Positions 1 through 10,879 of a DNA stretch of 64,000 nt are shown in pieces. Source of the DNA: Pyrenochaeta sp. MPI-SDFR-AT-0127 (lineage: Eukaryota; Ascomycota; Dothideomycetes; Pleosporales; Cucurbitariaceae). Position numbers and translations under genes: made by a program. The notes under the pieces were generated by a model. That model saw only the letters and a program-made list of their open reading frames with translations, was not told the origin of the DNA and did not search any database. The stretch is from the NCBI GenBank assembly GCA_020747015.1, contig JAGTJM010000019.1, forward strand, positions 496,001 through 560,000. The letters are read 5' to 3'. Position 1 is the stretch's first letter. Every line of letters begins with the position of its first letter.

Positions 1-53
1 CCTTTTTTTCCCAGTTACATTTCCTCTGCTCGGCCGTAACCACCTGCTCCGCC

Positions 54-114
54 TGTCGCTGTCGCTGTCGCCGCCGCCCTCCTGTCCGCTGTCCGCTGTC
101 CGCCGTCCGCTGCC
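54..114. repeat. GC-rich short tandem repeats in kinase 5' region
   Basis: Imperfect runs of CGCTGT, then GTCCGCT/GTCCGCC units, on a pyrimidine-rich strand about 200 bases upstream of the kinase start codon. They probably lie in the promoter or 5' untranslated region; no function is implied. Confidence 0.6.
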
Positions 115-310
115 TTAATAATCCCCGTCTGCACCGCCTAATCCCACCACCCTCCCCTCCCGTTGTCAAGCGACCTTTGTCCCCGCCCAACCTTGGACTC
201 CCTCCTCCAGGCCGCCAAAGCCGCCCCGTTGCACCTCCCACACGCGACCCGCTGATGCATACATAATACCCCATCCTTATCCCACAGGCAGTCTGCCATT
301 GTAGCCCACC

Positions 311-2394
311 ATGGGTCAGAGTAACGGCAAGCCCGTCGTCTTCACCGACCAAGGTGCGTGATAGTGGGCGTCATGCCTGGGCATTGGGGGCGGAATGCTG
401 GTCCCCCCCCACAGCATCCCCCACTCCCTATATATACAGCCTTTTTTTTTTACACATCTTTACATTATTGTTTTGGAACAAAGGGCTAACAGCAATCCCT
501 TAGTGAACCTGAACCACTTCCGGTTGTTGCGAGTCGTCGGCAAGGGCGCCTTCGGTAAGGTGCGCATTGTCGAGCGAAAAGACACCGGTCTTACCTTCGC
601 CCTCAAGTACATAAGAAAGGATGAAGGTCCGTCTCTGCACATGATTGGGCTTAATGTCACTGCACATTGCAGCCCGGAGCTAGCAGGGACTCGATGCTGA
701 TGCTGTGTCACAGTCGTACGGTCCGAGAGCGTTCGCAATATTATTCGAGAGCGGCGCATGCTTGAGCACCTCAATCACCCCTTCCTCTGCAACCTGCGCT
801 ACAGCTTCCAGGACATCGAATATCTGTATGTTGGACCAACCGTCTTCTGAAACCCAGGCCCAGTGGAGGCTAACATGGCTAGGTACATTGTGGTGGATCT
901 CATGAATGGCGGTGACCTGCGGTTCCACATCTCGAGGAAAACCTTCACAGAAGAGGCTGTCCGCTTCTGGATAGCACAGCTCGGCTGCGCGGTGCGCTAC
1001 ATACACCAGCAGGGCATTGTGCACAGGGACATCAAGCCAGACAATGTGCTTCTGGACTCTGAAGGCCATGTCCACCTCGCAGATTTCGTACGTTCAACCC
1101 ATGACAGTCCTCAGCGCTAAACTAATCATCACCAGAACGTTGCTTCCGACTTCACACCACACAAGCCGTTGACGAGCAAGTCTGGCACGCTCGCCTACCT
1201 GGCTCCAGAGGTCTACGAGGGCAAGGGATACTCGTGTGAGGTCGACTGGTGGTCACTCGGCGTACTCTTCTACGAGTGCATATACAACAAGGTGGGTGGT
1301 CAAATCACCGGTGTGGGTTGTGTAACTACTGACCAGTACAGCGACCATTTGAGGCCAGCAGTCACGACTCGCTAGCCCAAAAGATCTCCAGAGGAGAACC
1401 CACATATCCCGTTACCAATCCGCCAGTCTCCATGCCCTGCTTACATGCCATCAGCTCGCTATTGGAGAAGAACAGGAAGCAGCGAATTGGCGCCATTGGC
1501 TTCGAGTCTTTCACAGACAACCCATTCTTCCGTCCTATTGACTTTGGTGCGCTAGAGCGTAAAGAGATCCCACCCGTATTCATTCCATCAAGCGACAAGA
1601 CCAATTTCGACGCGACGTACGATCTCGAGGAGCTGTTGTTGGAAGAGGCACCCCTCGAGGCGCGAGCTCGCAGACAGAAGCCTAGAGAGGCGCTAAAGGA
1701 TGATGCTACTGAGCAAGAGATCCGTGCAGAGGAGCTGCATAGGATGATTGAAACATTGTTTGAGCCGTTTAACTATACGGTTGTTGCCGATCAACGCCCT
1801 GTCGCGGTTGCTGTTGTAGATCCCACCGACTCAGTTGGTGGTTCAAGAGCAAGCAACCAGAGCAATAGCGAGCACACGCCGGCATCGGTGACCTCGCAAC
1901 AGGATTCTTGGGGACGGCCGCTTGCGACAACAAAATCTCAAGATGGCGAGCTCCAGCCGACCCGCTCAACAACAAATCCCCGATCGACAACGCACTCGCC
2001 GCACGGTAGCCCTCCGCTAGCTACCGCCAACCTCAATCAGACCGGAAACACAGGCTCGCCCACGTCCCAGCGCGGTGAGCGTGCAGATTACTTCCCAGCC
2101 GATGGTTCCGAAACTACAACACCCTCGTTCTCTCGCCCCATGAACAGCCGCACTCGAGGCTCGCAGCGTAGCACCAGCATGGGCGGAGGCGTACAGGTAG
2201 TTCTCAACGAGACCGGCTCATGGACCGAAATGGCTAACCAGAGCTCCGCGCTTGTACAGGCCCCTCAAGCTGAAAAGCCCTCTGGCATGCTCGGATTCCT
2301 CAGCCGTAAGAAGGGCCGAGACAGGAGTCCAAAGGCCAAGGAGAGGGGTGTGCTCGGCAAGGAAGGCGCAAGAGTCATTATCAGCAATACTTGA
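311..2394 (+). CDS. AGC-family Ser/Thr kinase, YANK/STK32-like
   Basis: Six exons: 311-353, 504-626, 714-825, 883-1087, 1136-1291 and 1342-2394, giving 563 residues. The kinase domain starts near residue 20: glycine loop GKGAFGKV (26-33), ATP lysine 48, catalytic HRDIKPDN (139-146), metal-binding DFN (159-161) in place of DFG, and APE (183-185). The DFN triplet and overall spacing match the YANK/STK32 group of AGC kinases. The protein begins MGQSNGK, so Gly2 could be N-myristoylated, which would place the kinase at membranes. After the domain come about 250 residues of Ser/Thr/Pro-rich low complexity and a basic C-terminus. The start was chosen because exon 1 supplies the myristoylation-type N-terminus and joins in phase. 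Substrates cannot be inferred from the sequence. Confidence 0.9.
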
Positions 2395-4283
2395 TTCTCT
2401 TGGAAAGCATCCTGGCTACGCCTATGGCTCGACGAATTCCTTTGCGTTGACTTCTTTTCCCCGAAATCGATTTCTCTGCGCGGCGTTCTGGCGTGTTCGA
2501 CATCATACCACCTGTCGCGACTTTTCGGACTCGATTTGTTCCCGCAATTTTCTCTACACCGCATATTTGCATATACCACTCACCATTTACGGTGTGCGAA
2601 ATGGGCGTTGTGGGTGACCTGCTATTTTACGCGAACGACCTTGCATATTGGGCGTACAAACTGGGTTTGTACGTGAATTGTGCATCGGCCACAAGTCATA
2701 GACTGAGCGAGAGAGCGTGCAGCTTTAGTGGAAAGCTTGCAGTGTACATTGAGCGTGTTCGGAAACGGGCAGATTGCGACAAGCATACTTTGAAAGCGTG
2801 GCATAGAATTGCGAGGGTGGGAGCGGGAGGCTATCTTAATTCCTTGATTGTTCCATCAAATACCCAAATTCCTACTCTTGAATTTCTCGTACCTACAATG
2901 ACTCGAAAAGCTCTCCAGTATGCCCAAACTTACATTCACAGACCTCTTGCAGTCCTTCCGCTCCAACAGGGCTGAGCAAGCACCGGCCAAGCCTGAGTAT
3001 GAAACCCGATGTTTAACCATGAAATCAGACAAAGTGGAGACACCATCGATCTCGAAAACCCATCAACCAGTACCTTGACGTCACGGAGCTGTCAGTGGAG
3101 CCTTCTAGACTCGCGGTCCCATGTGCACAATGTCAAAGTTTCCCGTGGTAGCGTTGCATCCAAAACACTTGTCGCCTCGCAAGCGCTTTAGGATTTGGAG
3201 CCCTTGGGGAAAACCCAAGTTTGGCGCTTCCGAGGTAATTGGCATCAACTCTGACCACGGATTCCCCTTGTCTGGCGGGCCTCCCCCCCTTGCCTGGGGC
3301 ATGCTGTTTCTTTTCCAAGACGCCATGCACACGGCGCAATGATGCTGATGCTTGTTCGAACCTGCTCTCTCTCTCTCTTTCTCTCGTTCTCTCGTTCTCT
3401 CGTTCTCTCTCTCTCTCCTGGAGAATGCATATACGCGAATCCTCGTTTCAACCAATACTCGTATTTCGCGGACGAGTCCGGGGGAGACCAATGAATGGTA
3501 TCGAGTATTAGTCCCAAAGTCCCATATCCTCAAGTGTGCACATGAACAGAATAGAAAGGGAATACTACGCGTAAGAAAACTTGCCTTGTTGCTCTCCTGT
3601 TGCTCTCCCATACCCTACTCTTCCCCATGGCCCCCTTCCATCTCGCTCTTTTGCCCGCTCCATTGCAGATACGAAACTCTGCTTTTTTCCCCTCCCCCAC
3701 TCCCCAACAATTCCCCTTTATTCCCTCGTCCTTTTCCTAGCCACCCGGATTACAAGCATTCCACCCAGTTCTTATCGAGCTCCAAACTTTATGTTTTTTT
3801 CCATACTGAGATTCCAATGTCGTACCCGGCAAACCTTCCCCCCTGCTATCCATGCAGACATGGGCAACGCGTCATATTCACACCTGTCGATCATCAGAAA
3901 AATAATCCCGCGAGCAGGAGCCCTCCCTCCCTCCCATCCTAAGCTAGATCATAGTTTTATGCAAGGCACGAGCCCCCCCCCCCCTTGTCAAGATCGGACG
4001 TGGATGGGCTATACCGCTGCTTGCGGATCTTGCCGTCCGATATGGCGTATGTGGAGGGAGTGGGGATGTTTTGGGCTCTTGTTTTGCCCCCGGGAGTGTG
4101 GGGCGAAGTGAGGTCCTGAATGTGGGAGCGGATAGTGCATGTGGAGGATGTGGATGTTGCTTATAGAGTTTCTTCTTGGTGGAGGGGCGTATGGGTAGTT
4201 CGCATGGGTTCGAGCAAAGGCGATATGCTGATGTGTATTGCTTTCTGTGTAATATATTTGTTCAAATCAAAATTCCTAACGAA
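2395..4283. other. Intergenic region, no supported gene
   Basis: Nearly 1.9 kb between convergent genes. It has short open frames without domain signatures, a CT-rich microsatellite, C-runs near 3975, and pyrimidine-rich stretches around 3590-3740. It is best read as 3' untranslated and spacer DNA. Confidence 0.6.
3364..3420. repeat. CT-rich microsatellite
   Basis: About 57 bases of (CT)n interrupted by TTCTCG units. This is a simple-sequence repeat that generates spurious Ser/Leu-rich and Arg/Glu-rich frames on both strands. Confidence 0.85.
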
Positions 4284-5366
4284 TTAGTGGATTAATTCCC
4301 AGTCCTCGCTCTCTTTGTCGTCTTCATCCTTGGCAACTATGGTCGATGCAACATCAGTCCAATGTTCATCGTCGCTCCACGTGCTCGATGTGCGCTTCTT
4401 CAATTCGGGTGAGTAGCTTCTTTCGCTCACCATGTCCCACTCCTCTGGGTTTTGCTCAAATTGCCTGATATCCGATATCGAGCTTGAATCGTGAGCCACG
4501 TGGTCCTCAACTCCTGTTGAGTGAGTGACTGGTGAAGGCTTTGTCCTAGGAACAATTTCTTGTAGCATTTGCCTTTTTGGAGATGATTCTCCCCACCGCG
4601 CACGTTGGGCGGCATTCCCTGGTCTCACGCGCTTACTATCCTCTTGTGCTGCACGTGCTGCAGCATCCGCGGCAGTTGATGCCCTGCGCACCAGCGCAAT
4701 ATCCTCCTTCTCCTTCGCAGCCTTCGCCAATAGCTGTTGGAACTCGGAGTCGTGAGCAACAGGAACAAACTTCTTAGGCGCTTTAATTTTGAGCAGTGGG
4801 TACAAAATGCTGCGGTTCTTCCTGTTGGTCCTAGAAAGCGGCCACTCTCCCTCAATGTCAATCTGGTGTAAAGAATCGCTCAGCTTAGCGATCTGAGCGC
4901 ATGTCAACGCCCAGTACATGGAAGAGCCGTCGCAGCGGAATGCATTGTTGGTAGACAATGAGACATGACGTATGTGAGATTGCGCAAAGGAAGAGAGGTT
5001 TCGAAGAAATAGAGGGAAAATGCTGTCCAAATGTAATATATGAAAATTGACAGAATGGTACAGAATTGGAAGCGCTTCCTCATACACAAGACGACTTGTC
5101 CGAAGCAGGGCAACCTGAATTGTAGATTTTCGAGATGTTGTGAAGCGGGTTTCGATTTCCGGTACTTCAAAATGGCTGTCCCTGCGTAGGGAGTTTGAAA
5201 AGCGGGTGCTGGATGTACTCGGACCAAATTGCTTCCGGCGTATACGGAGGACCAAGTCATTCATCGAGGGGTTATCCAGGACAGATTCCCATATTTCGAG
5301 ACGCAGCTCTTTTGGTAGCGATAATAGGCGAGAAAAATCCATATTGGTACCGTTAATGGCACTCAT
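4284..5366 (-). CDS. 2EXR/F-box-like domain protein, hypothetical
   Basis: Single-exon frame of 360 residues from the ATG at 5366. The N-terminus carries LPKELRLEIW (residues 18-26), the signature seen at the start of many fungal 2EXR or F-box-like proteins, followed by a region with the feel of that fold (VALLRTSRLVYEEALPIL). The C-terminal half is charged and low in complexity, ending in an Asp/Glu-rich tail. An in-frame upstream ATG at 5489 would add about 41 residues with a hydrophobic start; I prefer the later ATG because it sits just before the conserved motif. Substrate or partner is unknown. The gene is divergent from the TAPT1-like gene. Confidence 0.7.
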   Translation of the reverse strand: MSAINGTNMDFSRLLSLPKELRLEIWESVLDNPSMNDLVLRIRRKQFGPSTSSTRFSNSLRRDSHFEVPEIETRFTTSRKSTIQVALLRTSRLVYEEALPILYHSVNFHILHLDSIFPLFLRNLSSFAQSHIRHVSLSTNNAFRCDGSSMYWALTCAQIAKLSDSLHQIDIEGEWPLSRTNRKNRSILYPLLKIKAPKKFVPVAHDSEFQQLLAKAAKEKEDIALVRRASTAADAAARAAQEDSKRVRPGNAAQRARWGESSPKRQMLQEIVPRTKPSPVTHSTGVEDHVAHDSSSISDIRQFEQNPEEWDMVSERSYSPELKKRTSSTWSDDEHWTDVASTIVAKDEDDKESEDWELIH

Positions 5367-5876
5367 GCTGTGGTTATGCTTTGGTAATGTGTGATCGCTG
5401 TCCCTTTTCTCAGCCTTGCTAGATTCGTGTAGTCCGGCACCAGTGAGTGGAAATCTAAGCGCAGAATGAAGACAATTGAAGAGCAACATAAACAAGTGCA
5501 ATCATTTGACGCTTGTGAGTTTAGAAAGAAGGCGTCTTGCTGCAATGTGAGATAAATTCAAGAACGTTGTTGCCTGTGCTTGGCCATGTTGCGGCTGACC
5601 AGACGGACTATTTTTTGCGGGGTTTCTGGCCTACCACGCATCACGGTTTGTCTGTAGCACCCTGTTGATCACTGGCACCCAGCTTCATAGTTGGACGTCT
5701 CTTGTTTATGATCAAGTGAGAAGCTAGCCATTGCGCGATGTTTGAGGCACTCCTGCGGTACGCTTAACGATTAGGACGCTAAGCCCTACGCCCAAGCTTC
5801 AATACGTCGCTACGCTTCTCTACCTTGCAAGCACCACACAACATGCGATTCCGCAAACCCTTGAGCTCTGGTCGCC
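5367..5876. promoter_or_regulatory. Divergent promoter region
   Basis: About 510 bases between the starts of the minus-strand 2EXR-like gene and the plus-strand TAPT1-like gene. It presumably holds both promoters. I see no clear TATA box or known operator. Confidence 0.45.
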
Positions 5877-8801
5877 ATGAACGGGGCAGATACTCGGACA
5901 ACCGGTGAACCAAACACGGCAGAGCAGTTCTCTCCGCCATATCCGACGCCAGAACCGGACGATGTGGCATTCCTGAGCGGCCGCCGCAACCTTGAAGCGA
6001 AGATCGAAGGACCACTGCAGAATATAACGAACATCTACAAAGCGGAGTCGAACGGTACGCTCAGTGTCAGCTCTACTAGCAGACGGACAAGCATACACGA
6101 AGAGGCAATACTGTCGGACACAAGCGAGAAGATACGGCCCATCAAGCGACCTGGTGATGTGAGGAGGAAGAGCAGCGTGTCCGATCACGAGAAGATTCTC
6201 AAGCTCAGCCCACGCCAGATTCAAGAATTGACAAGCGAGCCCACAAGCCTGCCTATTCGGGCAGCCACCCCAATTCTCGAAGATGCGCTGGAGCATGAGA
6301 CATCTGGGGTCGAGACAGATGGGCAGGAGAGCAACAGGATACTGGGCGTAGTGCTGGAGCGCCCTGTGGAACTGAATGGTGTCAAGAATGGAGAACAAAG
6401 ATCGAAAGGCTTAAAGAGCCTCGAGTCCGTCCAGGAGACGGAAGTTGTCCTTGTCAAGACACCCGCCACCGAGTTGCGGCATGGTCGGCCACTACTGAAC
6501 TCGAGATCGGTCACTACTCCCTCGCTGGTGCGGAGGAAGACATCGACATCGAGATCAAGATCAAGGGCACATACGCAGACACAGGATGGAGATGAGAGGA
6601 AGTCCAGCCGGCACGTTCCTCCGCCACTGCCTCTGGAACACAAGGACGGGCTGTCCAAGAACATGCAGCACGATAGACACAAGGAAGGCCGCGATATGCG
6701 AGACGCAGTTTCTCCGGTAGCTCTGCCACTGCCACCATTGTCAATGCCCACTTTCCTGTCGCTCGAGCTGTCTGCGAGTCGCCCTTCTCCTCTGTATATC
6801 TACCGACCCGCTACGACCGACTTCCCTTACGAGTCTTCACAAATCAAGTATGAGCGATTACTTAATTTTCTGAAGATACCGCTCAAGATTGAGGGAATCT
6901 TGGGCTTCGGTGCGCTTGCTTGTCTAGATGCTTGGATGCATGTATTGACAATTCTGCCCCTCCGCTTCTTGCTTGCTGTCGCGATTTTGGTCAAGTGGTG
7001 GGGCTCGGTCATTGTGAAGGAGTTTCGTGACCTTTGGGCTTATGTTTATTACGGGCTTCCTCGACTCTGGCAGCGAAGAAATCAAAGTGAAACACCCACT
7101 CCTTTACCGACACCGGCAGAGGAGGAGCCACCTTCGATGTCGCGAAAGCCATCGTCTTCTACTGTCCAGACAGCCAGGCAGAGCCATCCGATGTCAACCA
7201 GCTTCAAATTTCCGGATCTGAAAGACCCAAGGCCGCGACGTACCCGAAATTCACGCTTTCGTCATCGCCGGACAAAGTCCACGCCATCCACGCTTCTTCC
7301 AAGCCATAAAGCGGATATTCTCAAAGGCCTGTTGGTCATCTCAAGCTGTTTTGTCCTGATGCGGTTCGATGCAAGTCGCATGTATCACGGTATTCGCGGC
7401 CAGTCAGCGATTAAGCTTTACGTCATCTACAACGTTCTAGAAGTCTGTGATCGTTTGCTCTCAGCCGTTGGTCAAGATGTCTTGGAATGCTTGTTCTCTC
7501 GTGAGACGCTCGATCGTAACCCTGACGGTCGAAGTAAAGTCCTTCGCCCATTCGGCATGTTTGCCTTAGCTCTTGTATACACTGTTGCACATGCTACAGC
7601 TCTATTCTACCAGGTCATTACGCTCAACGTCGCAGTCAACTCTTACTCTAACGCGCTGCTGACCCTGTTGATGTCAAATCAGTTTGTCGAAATCAAGGGC
7701 ACTGTATTCAAGAAATTTGAGAAGGAGAACTTATTTCAGATCACATGTGCAGATGTCGTCGAGCGCTTCCAGCTATGGCTCATGCTTCTCATCATTGCCA
7801 TGCGCAACGTCGTGGAAGTTGGTGGCCTAAGTATTCGGAGCAGCGACACCTCGTGGACAGCAATGTTCACCGGCGGTGGTAATGCTACCGCCGCCACGGC
7901 CTTTACAGCTACCAGCATCATACCGATGAGCTTCACCATCTTCCCGAAGTACATCGCTCAGGTGCTCAATCCTTTTCTTCTGGTCATCGGAAGTGAAATG
8001 TTTGTGGACTGGCTAAAACACGCGTACATCACAAAGTTTAATCAATACAAGCCCGAAGTATACAGTAAATTCTTTGACGTACTGGCGAAGGATTACTACT
8101 CAAATGTAAGTTGCCTTTTCCCTTGTTATTTTAACTGCCCTAACACCAACAAGGCATTCATTGACCCGAACTTAACGAGGCGCTTGGGACTGCCAGTGAT
8201 ACCGCTCTCTTGCCTCTTCATTCGTGCTGCTATTCAAACCTACCATATGTTCATCGCCATGCATATGCCACCCCCTCTACCGACAATGTCTACATCACTG
8301 ACCTCCGATGCGGAATCTTCGCCCGCTACAACGGCGGCCCTTGCCCATATCGACCAGGTCTTTCGTCGCGCACTGGGCCGCTCCTCCTTCGGAGCTGGCG
8401 TTCCTTCCCAGGCCTGGTATCAACTTTCCTCTTGGACACTCGACGATTTGATCGCTGGCTCTGCCATGCTTATCGTCTTCCTAGTTGGCTACCTCATATT
8501 TCTTGCCTTTAAGCTAATCCTCGGTATGTTCCTTCTAAGCGTGAGTCGGAAACGGTACCATGGTATGAAGGAGCGGGAAATGATGAGCGTCGAGACAGGC
8601 GGAAAGAGAGTTGGAGGCTGGGGTGTCGTGGATGTAGATGAAGAGAAGAGGAGGGCTATTTATGATGATGATCCAGAAAGCTATCGGAGACTACGGGAAA
8701 GGGATGAGAAGGGAAAGAGGAAGGAGGAACAGGAAAAGGAGAGGGGAACGAGTTTTGGGCATGTGAGTCGGTATACCATGGTTGCCAAAAGAATTTGGTA
8801 A
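5877..8801 (+). CDS. TAPT1/Emp65 family multi-pass membrane protein
   Basis: Read straight through, the frame is 974 codons. A 48-nt segment at 8106-8153 starts GTAAGT, ends AAG, has no stop and keeps frame, so it is very probably an intron; removing it joins DYYSN directly to AFIDPNLTRRLGLP, and gives 958 residues (exons 5877-8105 and 8154-8801). The first 290 residues are polar and low in complexity. The core (about 300-880) has several hydrophobic spans, including blocks such as YERLLNFLKIPL and LPVIPLSCLFIRAAIQTYHMF typical of the TAPT1/Emp65 (former DUF747) family. Yeast Emp65 works with Slp1 at the ER in quality control of soluble proteins; TAPT1 in animals is linked to ER and cilia. 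The C-terminus is a charged, Lys/Glu-rich tail. Confidence 0.85.
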   Translation: MNGADTRTTGEPNTAEQFSPPYPTPEPDDVAFLSGRRNLEAKIEGPLQNITNIYKAESNGTLSVSSTSRRTSIHEEAILSDTSEKIRPIKRPGDVRRKSSVSDHEKILKLSPRQIQELTSEPTSLPIRAATPILEDALEHETSGVETDGQESNRILGVVLERPVELNGVKNGEQRSKGLKSLESVQETEVVLVKTPATELRHGRPLLNSRSVTTPSLVRRKTSTSRSRSRAHTQTQDGDERKSSRHVPPPLPLEHKDGLSKNMQHDRHKEGRDMRDAVSPVALPLPPLSMPTFLSLELSASRPSPLYIYRPATTDFPYESSQIKYERLLNFLKIPLKIEGILGFGALACLDAWMHVLTILPLRFLLAVAILVKWWGSVIVKEFRDLWAYVYYGLPRLWQRRNQSETPTPLPTPAEEEPPSMSRKPSSSTVQTARQSHPMSTSFKFPDLKDPRPRRTRNSRFRHRRTKSTPSTLLPSHKADILKGLLVISSCFVLMRFDASRMYHGIRGQSAIKLYVIYNVLEVCDRLLSAVGQDVLECLFSRETLDRNPDGRSKVLRPFGMFALALVYTVAHATALFYQVITLNVAVNSYSNALLTLLMSNQFVEIKGTVFKKFEKENLFQITCADVVERFQLWLMLLIIAMRNVVEVGGLSIRSSDTSWTAMFTGGGNATAATAFTATSIIPMSFTIFPKYIAQVLNPFLLVIGSEMFVDWLKHAYITKFNQYKPEVYSKFFDVLAKDYYSNVSCLFPCYFNCPNTNKAFIDPNLTRRLGLPVIPLSCLFIRAAIQTYHMFIAMHMPPPLPTMSTSLTSDAESSPATTAALAHIDQVFRRALGRSSFGAGVPSQAWYQLSSWTLDDLIAGSAMLIVFLVGYLIFLAFKLILGMFLLSVSRKRYHGMKEREMMSVETGGKRVGGWGVVDVDEEKRRAIYDDDPESYRRLRERDEKGKRKEEQEKERGTSFGHVSRYTMVAKRIW

Positions 8802-9570
8802 CGTCTGTGATTTCATTTGAAGTCATGACTTCGAACATCATGCTCATCTCTCTGTGCATCGTGTCAAGGGTTTAATACTGCATATATCCTCTTAGAAGTC
8901 AATTGTATATCATCACCCTCTCCGTCTCGCCGGCGACTATCCTACGCCGAACTACACAGTAGTTGAAAGACCTTGCGAGGGGTTAAAAGACCTTGCGAGG
9001 GCGGGTCTGAGAATCATGACAGATTCAAGAGATATCTGAGGTACTGTGCTGACCTCCGCTTAATCGCTTCTTCATATCATGGCATTCTTATTATGGCCAT
9101 TGAAGCTGCTCGTGACTTCGGGATGGCCAGGATGACAAGGTGGACCAAAGTCACTAAGGCTGCCTCTTGTTTAGGGCTAATAAATACTAGTATCCTCGGA
9201 TCACGGTGACGCGCCAAGAAATTGCGTCCTGCATGTGAAAGAGCGTATCCGGTAGACTGGGCGAACAAAGTTTAGATTACTCGAGAAAGTTTAGAACATC
9301 TGGTAATGATAGATTCTGAATTTCTAGTCGCGAATATCGCCACGATCAAAGTGGTTTCCATTGCACAATCGATATCGGTGCTGCTTTCGGCATGTACTTT
9401 AGCGCATTTGAAGCACTACTTTGTGCCGAGGTCCACGTCATGGCGCCTGGTCGTTCAGCGTGATAAAAGCATAAGCAACACCGCAAAGAATCCGCTCTTG
9501 AACGAAGACTGCCGTCTGATACGTCTCACTGGCACTTTCGTTATTGTTCTTTTCATCCAGAAGTGTCAAA
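8802..9570. other. Intergenic region, no supported gene
   Basis: About 770 bases between two plus-strand genes. Apart from a two-copy direct repeat (8966-9001), only short frames without recognisable signatures are present. Confidence 0.55.
8966..9001. repeat. Two-copy 16-bp direct repeat
   Basis: AAAGACCTTGCGAGGG occurs at 8966-8981 and again at 8986-9001, a 20-base period. It could be a binding-site pair or a chance tandem duplication. Confidence 0.7.
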
Positions 9571-10584
9571 ATGGCGCAAAGCACACCACAACTTGCGTTT
9601 ACCGAGCAGTTCTCTTTGAAAGAACTTAGCAAGAATGAGTTCGAAACAGTCTACAGGCCGCAACGTATGGGCAACCCACTCAACATAGCATATGGCGGCT
9701 ATGCTCTCGGTACTGCTTGTAAATCAGCCTGTCTCTCCGTTCCCGAAGGATATCACTTGTATTCCATGCTCGGCAACTATCTGGGTCCTTCATACACCGA
9801 CCGAGCACTCCGTGCCAGCGTCAGGGTTATTCGACAAACACGTACTTTTGCCACACGACAAGTGGAAGTGAGCCAAATAAGAGATGACGGCGAAAAGAGG
9901 GTGTGTCTAATCGCCATTGCCGATTTCCAAGTCAAAGAAAAAGCCGTGTTACTCGACTATTCCCGGACACCAAGTGAGAGTTACCCGAATTGGAAAGATT
10001 GTCCAACGCAAGAAGAAGCCTTCCAGAAGCTGTTGGGTGAAGGCAAAATCACCCAGCCGCTTCTTGATGCGCATAGCAAGAGCTTCAACCTGATGCCAAA
10101 TATCTTTGATCAGCGGGCGGTCCCGTCGGGCATCTTCGCGCAGAACCTACTCGGAATGGCGAAACACCTGCCTCACTCCCAGGACGATCGACCGCTTCCA
10201 AAGCGCACGACAGCAGACTGGTTTCGGTGCAAACAATCTCTATCCTCAACAGCCGACCAAATCACCAATCTGGCCTTCTTGATCGACGGCGCGATTGCGT
10301 TCGCACCCTTGAGTTTTAATCACTTGTTCTTTGACGATGTAGCCGCAGTGAGTAGTCTAGATTTCGCACTACGCATCTTCCAGAACGGAAAAGAGGATGC
10401 AGTGGAAGGCGGTCTTGATCTTAACAAATGGCATTTAAGAGAAATGAGCACGACGGCAGCGAGCGAAGGGCGCTCGTATGGTGAGAGTTGGGTCTGGGAC
10501 GAGCAGGGGAGAGCGGTGGCGTGTATGAGCCAGCAAAGTATCTTACGGCCAAAGGCGCAAAGGAAGGAGAAAGGAAAGCTGTGA
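9571..10584 (+). CDS. Acyl-CoA thioesterase II-like, double hotdog
   Basis: Single exon, 337 residues from the ATG at 9571; the frame is open further upstream but without an ATG. The sequence looks like the fungal TesB/acyl-CoA thioesterase II family: an N-terminal half with PLNIAYGGYALGTAC and HLYSMLGNYLGPSYTDRAL, followed by VIRQTRTFATRQVEVSQ, and a second hotdog half (about 205-325) with SSLDFALRIF. Such enzymes hydrolyse acyl-CoA to free acid and CoA, often in peroxisomes. The protein ends GKL, a weak variant of the peroxisomal SKL signal, so peroxisomal location is possible but not shown. The nearby genes encode hydrolases and a dehydrogenase. Confidence 0.8.
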   Translation: MAQSTPQLAFTEQFSLKELSKNEFETVYRPQRMGNPLNIAYGGYALGTACKSACLSVPEGYHLYSMLGNYLGPSYTDRALRASVRVIRQTRTFATRQVEVSQIRDDGEKRVCLIAIADFQVKEKAVLLDYSRTPSESYPNWKDCPTQEEAFQKLLGEGKITQPLLDAHSKSFNLMPNIFDQRAVPSGIFAQNLLGMAKHLPHSQDDRPLPKRTTADWFRCKQSLSSTADQITNLAFLIDGAIAFAPLSFNHLFFDDVAAVSSLDFALRIFQNGKEDAVEGGLDLNKWHLREMSTTAASEGRSYGESWVWDEQGRAVACMSQQSILRPKAQRKEKGKL

Positions 10585-10879
10585 TTGGAGGATATTCTTC
10601 GCGTGAGGAGGGGGTGTTGGTGGCATCCTTCTGCATTTTATATGTTGATGTTTGAATATTGTAGACTACTCTTAAAGTCTTAGATGTATATTTCTGCGAT
10701 GGATGTGTACTATGGAATACCATCCATCCTCTAGGCTGTTTCGCTAATGATTTTTATAACATTGTGAGTGAATTGGTGATCTATAGGCCATTCTATCGCT
10801 CTTTAGATATGAAAGGAAGTTCTAGTCTTCATGCAAAAACTCCAGTCCTGTGCGATCCGAGTTCCACCCCCCCTTTTTT

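Noticed and set aside
3105..3611. Overlapping frames rich in Ser/Leu or Arg/Glu
   Set aside because: Produced by the CT microsatellite.
6221..6751. 176-residue minus-strand frame within the TAPT1-like gene
   Set aside because: Antisense to a coding exon; Ser/Arg-rich composition mirrors the sense codons.
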